Assembly (NCBI GenBank): GCA_002403995.1
Contig: DHIV01000117.1
Location: 1-30,980 of the forward strand
From: Gallionella sp. UBA4737
GTDB taxonomy: Bacteria > Pseudomonadota > Gammaproteobacteria > Burkholderiales > Gallionellaceae
DNA: 30,980 nucleotides
Direction of reading: 5' to 3'
Part shown: positions 24,152 to 30,980 of the stretch, in pieces
Position numbering within the stretch: the stretch's first letter is position 1
Layout of the letters: the number at the start of each line of letters is the position of its first letter
Notes under the pieces: model-generated
Told to the model about the DNA's origin: nothing
The model's database searches: none
What the model saw: only the letters and a program-made list of their open reading frames with translations
Position numbers and translations under genes: made by a program

Positions 24152-24517
24152 CTACTCCACACTGCCGAAGGATAGATCGTTGGAATAGGGTGGCAGAGGC
24201 AAGCCGGCGATACGGCTGGCCTGTGTTACCGGCCCGCCGGGGAACAATACATAGAGTTCTTTGCGTCCGCGACCATCGCAAAACTTTTCTTCCAGTTCGC
24301 CCAACAGATGACGGGCGCTGTCGGCCATGCCGTGTTTGCGGTAGCGTTCTCTCATGTAAATGATTATTTCCCAGTGCTCGTCGCTGAGAATAATGCCTTC
24401 TGCCCTGGCGAGTTGTTGTGCGACCAGCGGGGACCAGTGGTCCAGATCGAACAAGTTACCTTCCGGGTCCGATTCTAAAAGACGGGCATCTTTTATGGCT
24501 TTGTTGATGTCGAGCAT
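24152..24517 (-). CDS. DsrC/TusE-family protein lacking the conserved cysteines
   Basis: This protein of 121 residues follows the DsrC/TusE pattern: DLDHWSPLVAQQLARAEGI near residue 24, then LSDEHWEIIIYMRERYRKHG and the diagnostic tail LFPGGPVTQASRIAGLPLPP. In DsrC the tail carries two conserved cysteines (QAC and the penultimate Cys) used as sulfur carrier; in TusE only the last one remains. Here QAS replaces QAC, and the tail continues PPYSND and nine further residues without a cysteine. The only cysteine is in EKFCDG. It therefore cannot act as a normal DsrC/TusE carrier and fits the cysteine-less regulatory-type homologs described in sulfur bacteria. The start ATG has a good ribosome binding site (GGAGGA). 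No dsr or tus gene is in the window. Confidence 0.85.
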   Translation of the reverse strand: MLDINKAIKDARLLESDPEGNLFDLDHWSPLVAQQLARAEGIILSDEHWEIIIYMRERYRKHGMADSARHLLGELEEKFCDGRGRKELYVLFPGGPVTQASRIAGLPLPPYSNDLSFGSVE

Positions 24518-24657
24518 GATGGAATCCTCCTGCTGACGTTTGAGAATGTTGTTGACAAACCATTCAGGAAAAACATCCTAGAACTGTCGTTCGGCTCTGT
24601 CAATCATTCAAAGCGGGCAATCGGCGCATGCGAGTCCTGGAGATCGGAACAAAAAAT

Positions 24658-24771
24658 CTATTTGAAGATTCGCGTCAACAGGGATATGCCCCAGTCGCTT
24701 GATATGCCGGCCAGTACGACGATCAACACGAATATAAAAACCGATACGATAACCACCATTTTATTTTTCAC
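24658..24771 (-). CDS. Tiny single-helix membrane protein
   Basis: This 37-residue frame begins with GTG and has a purine-rich GGAGAAGAGAG upstream as ribosome binding site. It codes for a basic N-terminus (KNK), a strongly hydrophobic helix (MVVIVSVFIFVLIVVLAGI) and a short tail SSDWGISLLTRIFK. The single membrane helix and good ribosome binding site argue for a real gene, though it is too short to confirm by codon use. It lies between the lipoprotein gene and the DsrC-like gene on the same strand. The function is unknown. Confidence 0.5.
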   Translation of the reverse strand: MKNKMVVIVSVFIFVLIVVLAGISSDWGISLLTRIFK

Positions 24772-24836
24772 GATGCTCTCTTCTCCAGGGAATTAAAAGG
24801 CCAGGTTGAACTATCTTGGCTGGCCGAAATAAAAAA

Positions 24837-25352
24837 TCATTTGGCGTGTGCACACGTACAGCTTCCATCAGGACCGCACAGTCCCAGTAGAGATTCGGTC
24901 AGGCTTTTGGTCGAGCGCACTGCCTCCTTGCTGCCATCGAACAGGACCTCGAAGCGGGCCGTTTCATTCCATTCGTCACAGTAACGCCATTCCCATACCA
25001 GTTCGTCACGCGCCTTGTAGTAAGCGGTTGCTGACGGATCCGACGGGCCGAGAATGCGGAGCACCCGGCTCTTGGTCATGCCGGGGAGGACTTGCGCAAA
25101 AGTTTTCATGTCCATTACATTCTCGATTCGCTGCAACTTGCCATCCGTCCCTATCTGCACCATGAATGTGTGGATACCCCTGGGGTAGGCGAGTTGCACG
25201 GAACCGTCAGAATCCTGCCAGCGCATCGCCGGGTTGCCCATCACGCTCAATATATCTTCGAGCTGCGCTTGGCCCGGCTTGAGACCTCTTCCGCTATAAG
25301 AGGCACAGGCGACCAGCAGTAATGCCGATAATATCGCTATAAAAAGCTTCAT
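24837..25352 (-). CDS. BamE/SmpA-like lipoprotein
   Basis: This protein of 171 residues starts with a lipoprotein signal, MKLFIAILSALLLVACASYS, with the lipobox Cys at residue 16. The mature part contains repeated BamE-type elements, GLKPGQAQLEDILSVMGNPA and VLPGMTKSRVLRILGPSDPS, each with the G-x-T/x-x-x-V/I-x-x-x-x-G-x-P pattern of SmpA/OmlA folds. It probably sits in the outer membrane; it is longer than BamE itself and is not necessarily part of the Bam machine. The tail has four cysteines (RYCDEW, GLCGPDGSCTCAH). An in-frame upstream start at 25472 would spoil the signal sequence, so I chose 25352. It is next to a secreted protein gene on the same strand. Confidence 0.8.
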   Translation of the reverse strand: MKLFIAILSALLLVACASYSGRGLKPGQAQLEDILSVMGNPAMRWQDSDGSVQLAYPRGIHTFMVQIGTDGKLQRIENVMDMKTFAQVLPGMTKSRVLRILGPSDPSATAYYKARDELVWEWRYCDEWNETARFEVLFDGSKEAVRSTKSLTESLLGLCGPDGSCTCAHAK

Positions 25353-25393
25353 AACGCCGCTCTTGTGTCTTGTACCTTGACCCTTGCACCTGA

Positions 25394-25906
25394 TTATTGC
25401 GGATGCATCATTGAATGGTCGTGCCCTGCCATCGCGTCCTTGCCGTGATCGGCAAGTTGTGCGTCGAACCATTTGTGCAGTGCCTCCGCGAGCTTTGGAT
25501 TCTTCGTCATATAGCTTATTTCGGCACCCTTTTTCAATTGCCGGTAATGAATCTTGATCTCGCCTGGTTGTGCTGTCTTAAGCTCGGCAAGCCCCGGCAT
25601 TTCTGTGCCGTGTATGTGGGACGGATCCGAGAAATCACCTTTTGAAAACTGCGCAGCGATCTTTTTCAGATGTTTGCGTATCAGTCCGATTTGCGCGGCG
25701 TCACTCGCATTTTTCACGATCACCTGCTGGATGCCGCCCATCCTTATTTTCGTGAAAATATGAATGGTTGCATCGAGATCGAATGGCATGACATCGGCAC
25801 CGCGTTCCGCAACGGCTTCCTGCCTGGCTTTGTCCGCGGCAAACGAAGAATGCGGCACAACACAGCATGCCGATAATGCCAGAACAGATATCACAAAACT
25901 TTTCAC
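25394..25906 (-). CDS. Secreted protein with His/Met-rich tail
   Basis: This protein of 170 residues begins with GTG at 25906, supported by GGAG 8 bases upstream; the signal peptide is KSFVISVLALSACCVVPHSSFAA. The mature part contains PFDLDATIHIFTKIRMGGIQ, a region on which proteins of this type are sometimes annotated as aspartate carbamoyltransferase, but no catalytic motif of that enzyme is visible. The C-terminus DHGKDAMAGHDHSMMHPQ is rich in His and Met, a common copper-binding signature. Periplasmic metal handling is a reasonable guess, not shown. A 42-base gap separates it from the BamE-like lipoprotein gene, suggesting an operon. Confidence 0.75.
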   Translation of the reverse strand: MKSFVISVLALSACCVVPHSSFAADKARQEAVAERGADVMPFDLDATIHIFTKIRMGGIQQVIVKNASDAAQIGLIRKHLKKIAAQFSKGDFSDPSHIHGTEMPGLAELKTAQPGEIKIHYRQLKKGAEISYMTKNPKLAEALHKWFDAQLADHGKDAMAGHDHSMMHPQ

Positions 25907-26116
25907 TGTAAATTCTCCGTTAATACACCGGGAAGCATGATCGCGCCGGATAGTCGTACGCATCAGGCATTTTTATCAGTGTAGCCGAGGGAAGTCAAAG
26001 GCGATAGATTGGAGCTATGGCACGAGATGATTTCCCTCCACATTGTGCGGACATTATGTCCGGGAGCAACTGTTACAATTCGGCACTTTATGAAATTCAG
26101 CGAGGGGAATCTGGAA

Positions 26117-26398
26117 ATGAAAGTGTCGATCATAATGATGTTTCTTGTCTTGTTTCTGGGCGGCTGCGGCAAGCAAAGCGCAGCTGAACGTGAGGCACTG
26201 GATAGAGCCAAGCCGGGTTATCAAGAGGCAAAGAGCTTCTGTTCCCAGTGCCACACGTTGCCCTTTGCGGATCAGCATCCACCCGCCGCATGGCCATATG
26301 TCGTGTCGCGCATGGAAGGCTATATGGAATCAGCCCGCAGGCGGATGCCAAATCCGGCAGAACGTGAAGCCATCATCCGGTATTTCCAGAGTAATTGA
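26117..26398 (+). CDS. Monoheme c-type cytochrome lipoprotein
   Basis: This protein of 93 residues has a lipoprotein signal, MKVSIIMMFLVLFLGGCGKQ, with lipobox GGC (Cys17), and one heme site CSQCH in FCSQCHTLPFADQHPP. The segment RRMPNPAEREAIIRYFQ supplies a Met that can be the axial ligand, as in short class I cytochromes. The start at 26117 was chosen because GAGGGG lies 9 bases upstream; earlier in-frame ATGs extend the protein with unlikely sequence. It should be membrane-tethered in the periplasm and may feed electrons to or from respiratory enzymes. It is a lone gene, convergent with the desaturase gene and 5 kb from the main cytochrome cluster. Confidence 0.82.
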   Translation: MKVSIIMMFLVLFLGGCGKQSAAEREALDRAKPGYQEAKSFCSQCHTLPFADQHPPAAWPYVVSRMEGYMESARRRMPNPAEREAIIRYFQSN

Positions 26399-26418
26399 CA
26401 ATGACCGCCCCTTTCAGC

Positions 26419-26454
26419 ACAAAGAAATGGCCAGTTGCTTGCATAACTGGCCAT
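26419..26454 (-). terminator. Terminator hairpin downstream of desaturase gene
   Basis: A perfect 10-base inverted repeat, ATGGCCAGTT (26427-26436) with AACTGGCCAT (26445-26454), lies between the convergent cytochrome lipoprotein and desaturase genes. On the minus strand it is followed by TTTCTTTG, so it should end the desaturase transcript. On the plus strand it lacks a T run. Confidence 0.7.
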
Positions 26455-26482
26455 CCTTGATCGCTGCGGAATAATCCGGGGC

Positions 26483-27673
26483 TTATGCGTAATAGCGCAA
26501 GCGTTTGGAAAACTGCTGCAGCGCTTCGATGCCGGAGGTTTCGGCGCGGCGACACCAGTCTTCCAGATCTTTTACCATCTGTTCCTTGCTCGCCGTGGAG
26601 CGTTGCCAGATCGCGATGAGGTCCTGGCGCAGCGTGTAGACAGTATTCAACTTATGGCTGGCCTGTATGACCAAGCCCAGTTTTAATTTTTCCTGCTCGC
26701 TCAGAACGGTCGCATCGACATGCAGCCAGAGCTTGACGCGCTTGAGATCGACTTTCCCCAAGCCGGGCATGCGCAGTCTGAGCTGCGCGATTTCCTCGCG
26801 ATAGGTTTTCTTCAATGACTTGGCATATTTCGCCATCACTTCGTAACGGTTGGCCATCACCGCATGCAAGGTATCGGCATCGCATACCGTTTTGGCGGTA
26901 TCCAGACGCACTTTAGGCGCGACTCTTTTTACCTTGGCCAGCCCCAGCGCGGCCAGGCTGCGGATATACAGCCAGCCTATGTCGAACTCGTACCATTTGC
27001 TGGACAGCTTGGCGGAACTGATATGGGCGTGGTGATTGTTGTGCAGTTCTTCGCCGCCGATCAGGATGCCCCAAGGCACGATGTTGGTGGAGGCATCGGC
27101 AGGCTGAAAGTTGCGATAGCCCCAGTAGTGCCCGGCACCATTGATGATGCCCGCCGCTGTCACCGGTATCCAGATCATTTGCACCGCCCAGATCGTGATG
27201 CCGATAGGCCCGAACAGCAGCACGTCGATGGCCAGCATCAGCATGATGCCCAGCAAACTGCGCCTGGAGTAAAGACTGTGTTCCAGCCAGTCGTCCGGGG
27301 TGCCGCGACCATATTTCTCCAGCGTTTCCTGGTTCTTGGCTTCCTTGCGATACAGTTCCGCGCCTTCCAGCAACACCTTTTTGATGCCGAGTATTTGCGG
27401 GCTGTGCGGGTCATCCGCAGTTTCGCATTTGGCGTGGTGTTTGCGGTGTATGGATGCCCACTCCTTGGTCACTGTGCCGGTGGTCAACCACAACCAGAAG
27501 CGGAAGAAATGACTGGCGGCGGGGTGCAATTCCAGCGCGCGGTGCGCCTGGTGGCGGTGCAAAAAAATGGTCACCGATGCGATGGTGATGTGGGTGAGCG
27601 CCAATGTGGTGAGCACATAGCCCCACCACGGCAAATCCAGTAAACCTGAAAACATGCTATCTCCTGATTGCAA
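26483..27673 (-). CDS. Membrane fatty acid desaturase (acyl-CoA/acyl-lipid delta-9 type)
   Basis: This protein of 396 residues introduces a double bond into acyl chains using a di-iron center and oxygen. The three histidine boxes are visible: HRHQAH (about residue 38), HRKHHA (about 75) and HNNHHA (about 215). Paired hydrophobic helices lie before and after them (WWGYVLTTLALTHITIAS, ALDVLLFGPIGITIWAV-like). The C-terminal 150 residues are an unusually long soluble extension with charged helices, beyond the usual desaturase core. The ATG at 27673 starts MQSGDSMFSG; M7 is an alternative. It likely adjusts membrane fluidity. It lies next to the methyltransferase gene in the same orientation. Confidence 0.9.
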   Translation of the reverse strand: MQSGDSMFSGLLDLPWWGYVLTTLALTHITIASVTIFLHRHQAHRALELHPAASHFFRFWLWLTTGTVTKEWASIHRKHHAKCETADDPHSPQILGIKKVLLEGAELYRKEAKNQETLEKYGRGTPDDWLEHSLYSRRSLLGIMLMLAIDVLLFGPIGITIWAVQMIWIPVTAAGIINGAGHYWGYRNFQPADASTNIVPWGILIGGEELHNNHHAHISSAKLSSKWYEFDIGWLYIRSLAALGLAKVKRVAPKVRLDTAKTVCDADTLHAVMANRYEVMAKYAKSLKKTYREEIAQLRLRMPGLGKVDLKRVKLWLHVDATVLSEQEKLKLGLVIQASHKLNTVYTLRQDLIAIWQRSTASKEQMVKDLEDWCRRAETSGIEALQQFSKRLRYYA

Positions 27674-27730
27674 CTTTAAAATCGTGATACAAGTATTGGC
27701 ATTTTACAGCAGCAAGCATCCCGACGGCGA

Positions 27731-28984
27731 CTAAATTCGTTCCATAATGGCCGCAAAAAACCCATCTGTATTGTGTATATGGGGGCGCAGCTCAAGATAA
27801 TCAACAGCTTCCAGCGCGATCTTTTGTTGCTGCAGCACTTCGCCGACAGGGCACAGCACGAAGTCGGGATGCGCGGCCAGGAAAGCTTGCACGATGTGCT
27901 GATTTTCTTCGGGCAAAAAGCTGCACGTCGCATATACCAGGCGACCGCCTTTTTTCAACAAACGGCTGGCGGAGGCGAGGATCACGGCTTGCTGCCGGGT
28001 GAATTCCTCGATGCTGCCGGGTGACTGGCGGAATTTCAGGTCCGGGCTGCGCCGCAACGTGCCCAGACCGCTGCACGGCGCATCCACCAGCACGCGGTCG
28101 ATCTTGCCGGCCAGGCGTTTGACCTTGAGGTCGTTCTCGTGCGCGATAAGCATAGGCTGGATGTTGCTGGCGCCTGAGCGTTTCAGGCGCGGCTTGAGAT
28201 TGGCGAGACGTTTTTCCGAAACGTCCATCGCATACAAACGCCCCTGCGAGTTCATCATCGCCGACAGCATCAGTGTCTTGCCGCCTGCGCCGGCGCAGAA
28301 ATCCACCACCATGTCGTTGCGCTTCGGCGCGAGCAGGAAGCCGAGCAACTGGCTGCCCTCGTCCTGAACTTCTATCTTGCCTTCGGCGAACAGCGCATCC
28401 TTGTTAAGCGGGATCTTTTCCTTGAGGCGGATGCCGATCGGCGAGTAGGGCGTGGCGCTGGCCTCGATATTCTTGTCGTGCAACTGCTGCAACACGTCCT
28501 CGCGCTTGGCGAGCAACGTGTTGACGCGGATATCCAGCGGCGCACCCTGTTGCATGGACTTGCCGATCGCGAGGATGTCTGCATCGGAATAGGACGCGCG
28601 CATCTTTTCCACCAGCCATTCCGGCAATTCGGCTTGTACCGATAGCGGCAGGTCCTCGACCTTCACACCCTTCACGGTGGAGAGCCACTCTTTCTCGTCG
28701 CGTTTTAACACCGGTTCGAGCTCGCGAATGTTATAGCCGCCGAACCTGAACAGCCAGGCGAGCGCTATTCGTCTTGGGGTTGCATTTTCACCACAGGCAT
28801 GTTCCAGCAGCATGCGGTGGCGCAGCACGCCGAACACGGTCTCAGCGACCAGCTCGCGTTCGTTGGAGCCGATGCGCTCGTTCTTGAAAAAATAGCGCAG
28901 CGTGGTGTCGGCGGGATGCGCCAGCGGCAGGATCGCACGCAGTGCCTGGATGACGATTTCTAAACGATATTCGGTGATGAGCAT
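27731..28984 (-). CDS. RsmB/NOP-family RNA m5C methyltransferase
   Basis: This SAM-dependent RNA methyltransferase of 417 residues should modify a cytosine in rRNA. It has an N-terminal RNA-binding part (about 1-150), the SAM site VVDFCAGAGGKTLMLSAMM, DAPCSGLGTLRRSPDLKF (motif IV with the first catalytic Cys) and YATCSFLPEENQ (motif VI with the second Cys). Both catalytic cysteines are present. It could be RsmB or a close paralog; betaproteobacteria often have RsmB near fmt/def, so I leave the symbol empty. The gene follows DUF3108 and purN on the minus strand, and a candidate small ORF overlaps its start by 25 bases. Confidence 0.9.
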   Translation of the reverse strand: MLITEYRLEIVIQALRAILPLAHPADTTLRYFFKNERIGSNERELVAETVFGVLRHRMLLEHACGENATPRRIALAWLFRFGGYNIRELEPVLKRDEKEWLSTVKGVKVEDLPLSVQAELPEWLVEKMRASYSDADILAIGKSMQQGAPLDIRVNTLLAKREDVLQQLHDKNIEASATPYSPIGIRLKEKIPLNKDALFAEGKIEVQDEGSQLLGFLLAPKRNDMVVDFCAGAGGKTLMLSAMMNSQGRLYAMDVSEKRLANLKPRLKRSGASNIQPMLIAHENDLKVKRLAGKIDRVLVDAPCSGLGTLRRSPDLKFRQSPGSIEEFTRQQAVILASASRLLKKGGRLVYATCSFLPEENQHIVQAFLAAHPDFVLCPVGEVLQQQKIALEAVDYLELRPHIHNTDGFFAAIMERI

Positions 28985-29133
28985 GGGAAAATCGGCTGTG
29001 CAGATTCGGGCGCGCAGTTTAGCAGGGTTGTCAGGGCAATATCCGGTGCGTAATACGGTTGTTCCGCTTTATTCATCGCACCCACCGCATCGTCTATCAG
29101 TTCGACGAGCGCGCTAACATCCCGCTGTCTCAT
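28960..29133 (-). CDS. Candidate small ORF between DUF3108 and methyltransferase
   Basis: This 57-residue frame starts with ATG at 29133 and ends with TAG at 28960, overlapping the methyltransferase start by 25 bases. The residues look coding (MRQRDVSALVELIDDAVGAM, then QPYYAPDIALTTLLNCAP). There is no clear ribosome binding site. The frame is also in phase with the DUF3108 stop: readthrough of that TGA would add a Pro/Thr-rich linker and this segment. It may be a small gene, a former C-terminal extension of DUF3108, or chance. Confidence 0.35.
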   Translation of the reverse strand: MRQRDVSALVELIDDAVGAMNKAEQPYYAPDIALTTLLNCAPESAQPIFPCSSPNIV

Positions 29134-29190
29134 GGGGTTAGCGGGCGCCGGTTTTGTGCGGGTCGTGTGATGGGGTGCGAAGTACGGTGA

Positions 29191-29898
29191 TCATGGCACG
29201 AAATCAATTTTGGTCAGCACCTGCGTGAGCTTGTCGCCGTCCGGATCAGTGATGACCAGCTTGTATGGAAAGTTGGCGTGTTCTGTTGCCAGCCAGATTT
29301 CAGTGCGGTTTGTACCGGCTTCCGCTACGCTGGCCACATACAGCGCCTTGAACGTGCCCAGCGGAACCGTCACGCTTTGGTCGTGCGTGATGCGGTAATT
29401 GTAAACGTCCAGCTTGCCGCCGTTAGTCATATGGAAACTCAGCATGTCGGTATTATCCAGCGACAGGAACATGAATTGATACATCGCGCTCAGGCGGTCT
29501 TGGGTGCCGTCCGGGAGCGGCATTACCGTGCGCCGTGTCTGCTCAATCAGGGTGAGCCGCATGGCATTCCAGTCGAATTCGGCACGACGATTCTTGCCAT
29601 CGTCGCCTTCGCGCAGATCGCTGAAACTCAGTGGCTTAAGCCCATGAGTGTTTACCAGTCCGCTGCTTTTGATGACGATCTTTCCGGGTCTGAATATCGC
29701 CAGCAAGCCTACGGCACGCGTAGTGCTGACAAGTGTGTAGCGGTCTTTGTTGAGTGCATAAGCTTCCTCGATCAGGCCGATCCTGATACCGCTTTTGTAA
29801 ATATCGTAGGTGGCCCGCACGCTGTTCGGCGATGCTGCGAATGAAGAACCGGCTACACACAGCATCAACCATGCAAGCGCTTTAAACGGATATTTCAT
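29191..29898 (-). CDS. DUF3108 family secreted protein
   Basis: This protein of 235 residues has a signal peptide (MKYPFKALAWLMLCVAGSSFAA) and matches the DUF3108 pattern: RATYDIYKSGIRIGLIEEAY near the start, GRKIVIKSSG-like strands, and a terminal LATEHANFPYKLVITDPDGD. DUF3108 proteins are periplasmic and beta-rich; their function is not known to me. GGAG lies 6 bases before the ATG at 29898, favouring it over the GTG at 29901. It follows purN with 2 intervening bases, a conserved purN-DUF3108 arrangement in betaproteobacteria. Confidence 0.88.
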   Translation of the reverse strand: MKYPFKALAWLMLCVAGSSFAASPNSVRATYDIYKSGIRIGLIEEAYALNKDRYTLVSTTRAVGLLAIFRPGKIVIKSSGLVNTHGLKPLSFSDLREGDDGKNRRAEFDWNAMRLTLIEQTRRTVMPLPDGTQDRLSAMYQFMFLSLDNTDMLSFHMTNGGKLDVYNYRITHDQSVTVPLGTFKALYVASVAEAGTNRTEIWLATEHANFPYKLVITDPDGDKLTQVLTKIDFVP

Positions 29899-29900
29899 CA

Positions 29901-30539
29901 CTACTCCAGGCTGGGGGAAACCAGCGCAAAACCGGATTGATTATGATGCCGGAACAAGACTTTCCCCTGCTCGTCCAGTTCAACCTGATTGTTGCATAGC
30001 CAGCTGATGGCCTGCGGATAAATGCGATGTTCCTGGTTCAACACCCGTGCCGCCAGCGTTTGCTCGGAGTCGTCAGACAACACCGGCACGGCAGCTTGAA
30101 TGATGATCGGACCGTGGTCGAGATCCGGGGTAACGAAATGCACCGTGCAACCATGTATCCTTACACCGTCGTGCAGTGCGCGAGAGTGGGTGTTGAGCCC
30201 GCCGTAGGCAGGCAATAACGAGGGGTGGATATTGATGAGTCTGCCGCGATAACGCGCTACAAAGCCTGGGCTGAGGATGCGCATAAATCCGGCGAGAGCG
30301 ACAAAATCCGGATGGAATGAGTCTATCGATTTTGCCAGCGCGGCATCGAAACTGCCGCGGTCCGCATAGCCGCGATGTTCGACGATGGCGGTAGGAATGC
30401 CATGTGCTCTGGCGATGTTCAGTCCTTCCGCATCCATGCGATTGCTGATCACCGCCGCGATGCGGCAGGGCAGCTGCGCTTCCAGCAGGGCCTGCATATT
30501 GCTGCCGCGGCCGGAGATCAGAATGACGATTTTTTTCAT
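29901..30539 (-). CDS. purN: Phosphoribosylglycinamide formyltransferase
   Basis: PurN transfers a formyl group from 10-formyltetrahydrofolate to GAR in purine synthesis. The protein has 212 residues, a normal length. Motifs in order are the N-terminal ILISGRGSNMQALLEA, the catalytic region VALAGFMRILSPGFV, the active-site INIHPSLLPAYGGLNTHSRA (Asn and His), and the GCTVHFVTPDLDHGPIIIQA block with the catalytic Asp. The gene follows purM, which catalyses a later step, as in many bacteria, though a 101-base repeat separates them. Confidence 0.97.
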   Translation of the reverse strand: MKKIVILISGRGSNMQALLEAQLPCRIAAVISNRMDAEGLNIARAHGIPTAIVEHRGYADRGSFDAALAKSIDSFHPDFVALAGFMRILSPGFVARYRGRLINIHPSLLPAYGGLNTHSRALHDGVRIHGCTVHFVTPDLDHGPIIIQAAVPVLSDDSEQTLAARVLNQEHRIYPQAISWLCNNQVELDEQGKVLFRHHNQSGFALVSPSLE

Positions 30540-30568
30540 TTATTTTTAGCTCTGATGCTTTATTGGTT

Positions 30569-30669
30569 GTAGGCCGGGCTATGCCCGACATGGTTGGCGT
30601 CACCCGCAAGGGGTACGCCGTGGTTGTAAGGGGTTGAAGCCCCAACAACACACGCAGAGCCCACCCTAC
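30569..30669. repeat. Intergenic repeat element between purM and purN
   Basis: The 101-base segment is bounded by inverted ends, GTAGGCCGGGC (30569-30579) and GCCCACCCTAC (30659-30669), matching at 9 of 11 positions. Inside are small hairpins CGGGC-TAT-GCCCG and GGGGTTGAAGCCCC. It includes the purM stop codon (complement of 30666-30668). Such elements resemble REP/MITE-type repeats, but I have no second copy in this window. Confidence 0.5.
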
Positions 30670-30980
30670 GAAACTTGCGTTTGTGCCTCATTGTTTTCGC
30701 GCGCGCGTATCGTGCCGATGACGGTTGCACGTTCGCCGGCAGCGTTGAGTTGTTTCAGCGCCGCATCGGCATCATGTTTGGCCACAATCACCACCATGCC
30801 GATGCCGCAGTTGAAGGTGCGATACATTTCCTGCGGAGCTACGTTGCCCATCTCGCGCAGCCAGTCGAACAGCGCGGGGGTGTGCCATGCCTTGCCATCC
30901 AGTTGCGCGACCACGTTTTCCGGCAGCACGCGCGGCACATTTTCCAGCAGGCCGCCGCCGGTGATGTGTGCCATGCCTTT
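30666..30980 (-). CDS. purM: Phosphoribosylformylglycinamidine cyclo-ligase, C-terminal part
   Basis: AIR synthase closes the imidazole ring in purine synthesis, using ATP. Only the last 104 residues are inside the window; the frame runs open to the edge. They include KGMAHITGGGLLENVPRVLP, FDWLREMGNVAPQEMYRTFN and CGIGMVVIVA, which are strong PurM signatures. The final residues (EAQTQVS) and stop codon run into a repeat element that separates the gene from purN on the same strand. Confidence 0.96.
   Translation of the reverse strand, partial: KGMAHITGGGLLENVPRVLPENVVAQLDGKAWHTPALFDWLREMGNVAPQEMYRTFNCGIGMVVIVAKHDADAALKQLNAAGERATVIGTIRARENNEAQTQVS

Noticed and set aside
1..30980. CRISPR arrays, tRNA or rRNA genes, insertion sequences
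   Set aside because: No regular spaced repeats, cloverleaf-type sequences, rRNA segments or transposase genes were recognised by eye in the window.

Overview
The window looks like chromosomal DNA of a betaproteobacterium of the Gallionellaceae / Sideroxydans type (Nitrosomonadales). This rests on the uvrA / MFS / ssb and purM-purN housekeeping context, the moderately GC-rich codon use, and above all a Mto/Mtr-type outer-membrane electron conduit of the kind used by microaerophilic iron oxidisers. The assignment is inference from gene content; no search was run.

Layout. 1-3409: partial uvrA (minus) and the transhydrogenase gene sthA (plus). 3410-5390: an AT-rich accessory stretch with a small lipoprotein, a membrane-anchored HIRAN-domain protein, a small membrane protein and a decayed gene tail. 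5434-7037: an ECF sigma factor with a Cys/His-rich membrane partner, a REP-like inverted repeat, and a STAS/SpoIIAA-like protein. 7310-9325: a YajR-like MFS transporter, ssb and a bidirectional terminator. 9401-12192 (minus): an NtrC-type sigma54 response regulator and its membrane histidine kinase, overlapping by 4 bases. 12193-13079: an 887-base regulatory region. 13080-20901 (plus): monoheme cytochrome (MtoD-like), decaheme MtoA/MtrA, MtoB/MtrB porin, a decaheme outer-membrane lipoprotein of the MtrC/OmcA family, a strong terminator, a secreted helix-hairpin-helix (ComEA-like) protein, and a tetraheme NapC/NirT/CymA quinol dehydrogenase. 21048-24006 (minus): an ArsR repressor with its palindromic operator, SRPBCC/AHSA1 proteins (one frameshifted) and a VOC protein. 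24152-26398: a DsrC-family protein without the catalytic C-terminal cysteines, a tiny membrane protein, a BamE-like lipoprotein, a secreted His/Met-rich-tailed protein and a monoheme lipoprotein cytochrome. 26483-30980 (minus): fatty acid desaturase, RsmB/NOP-type methyltransferase, a candidate small ORF, DUF3108, purN, a 101-base repeat element, and the end of purM.

How it works together. The heme proteins can form a complete wire: the extracellular decaheme lipoprotein and MtoA inside the MtoB barrel cross the outer membrane, the soluble monoheme cytochrome carries electrons in the periplasm, and the CymA-like protein exchanges them with the quinone pool. The most interesting part is the control region. 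A near-consensus sigma54 promoter (13006-13021) lies just upstream of the first cytochrome gene, the adjacent divergent operon encodes a sigma54 activator and its kinase, and the space between carries three copies of one inverted repeat, TGTTAC-N6-GTAACA (one perfect, two near-perfect). This suggests a dedicated signal-controlled sigma54 switch for extracellular electron transfer that also regulates itself.
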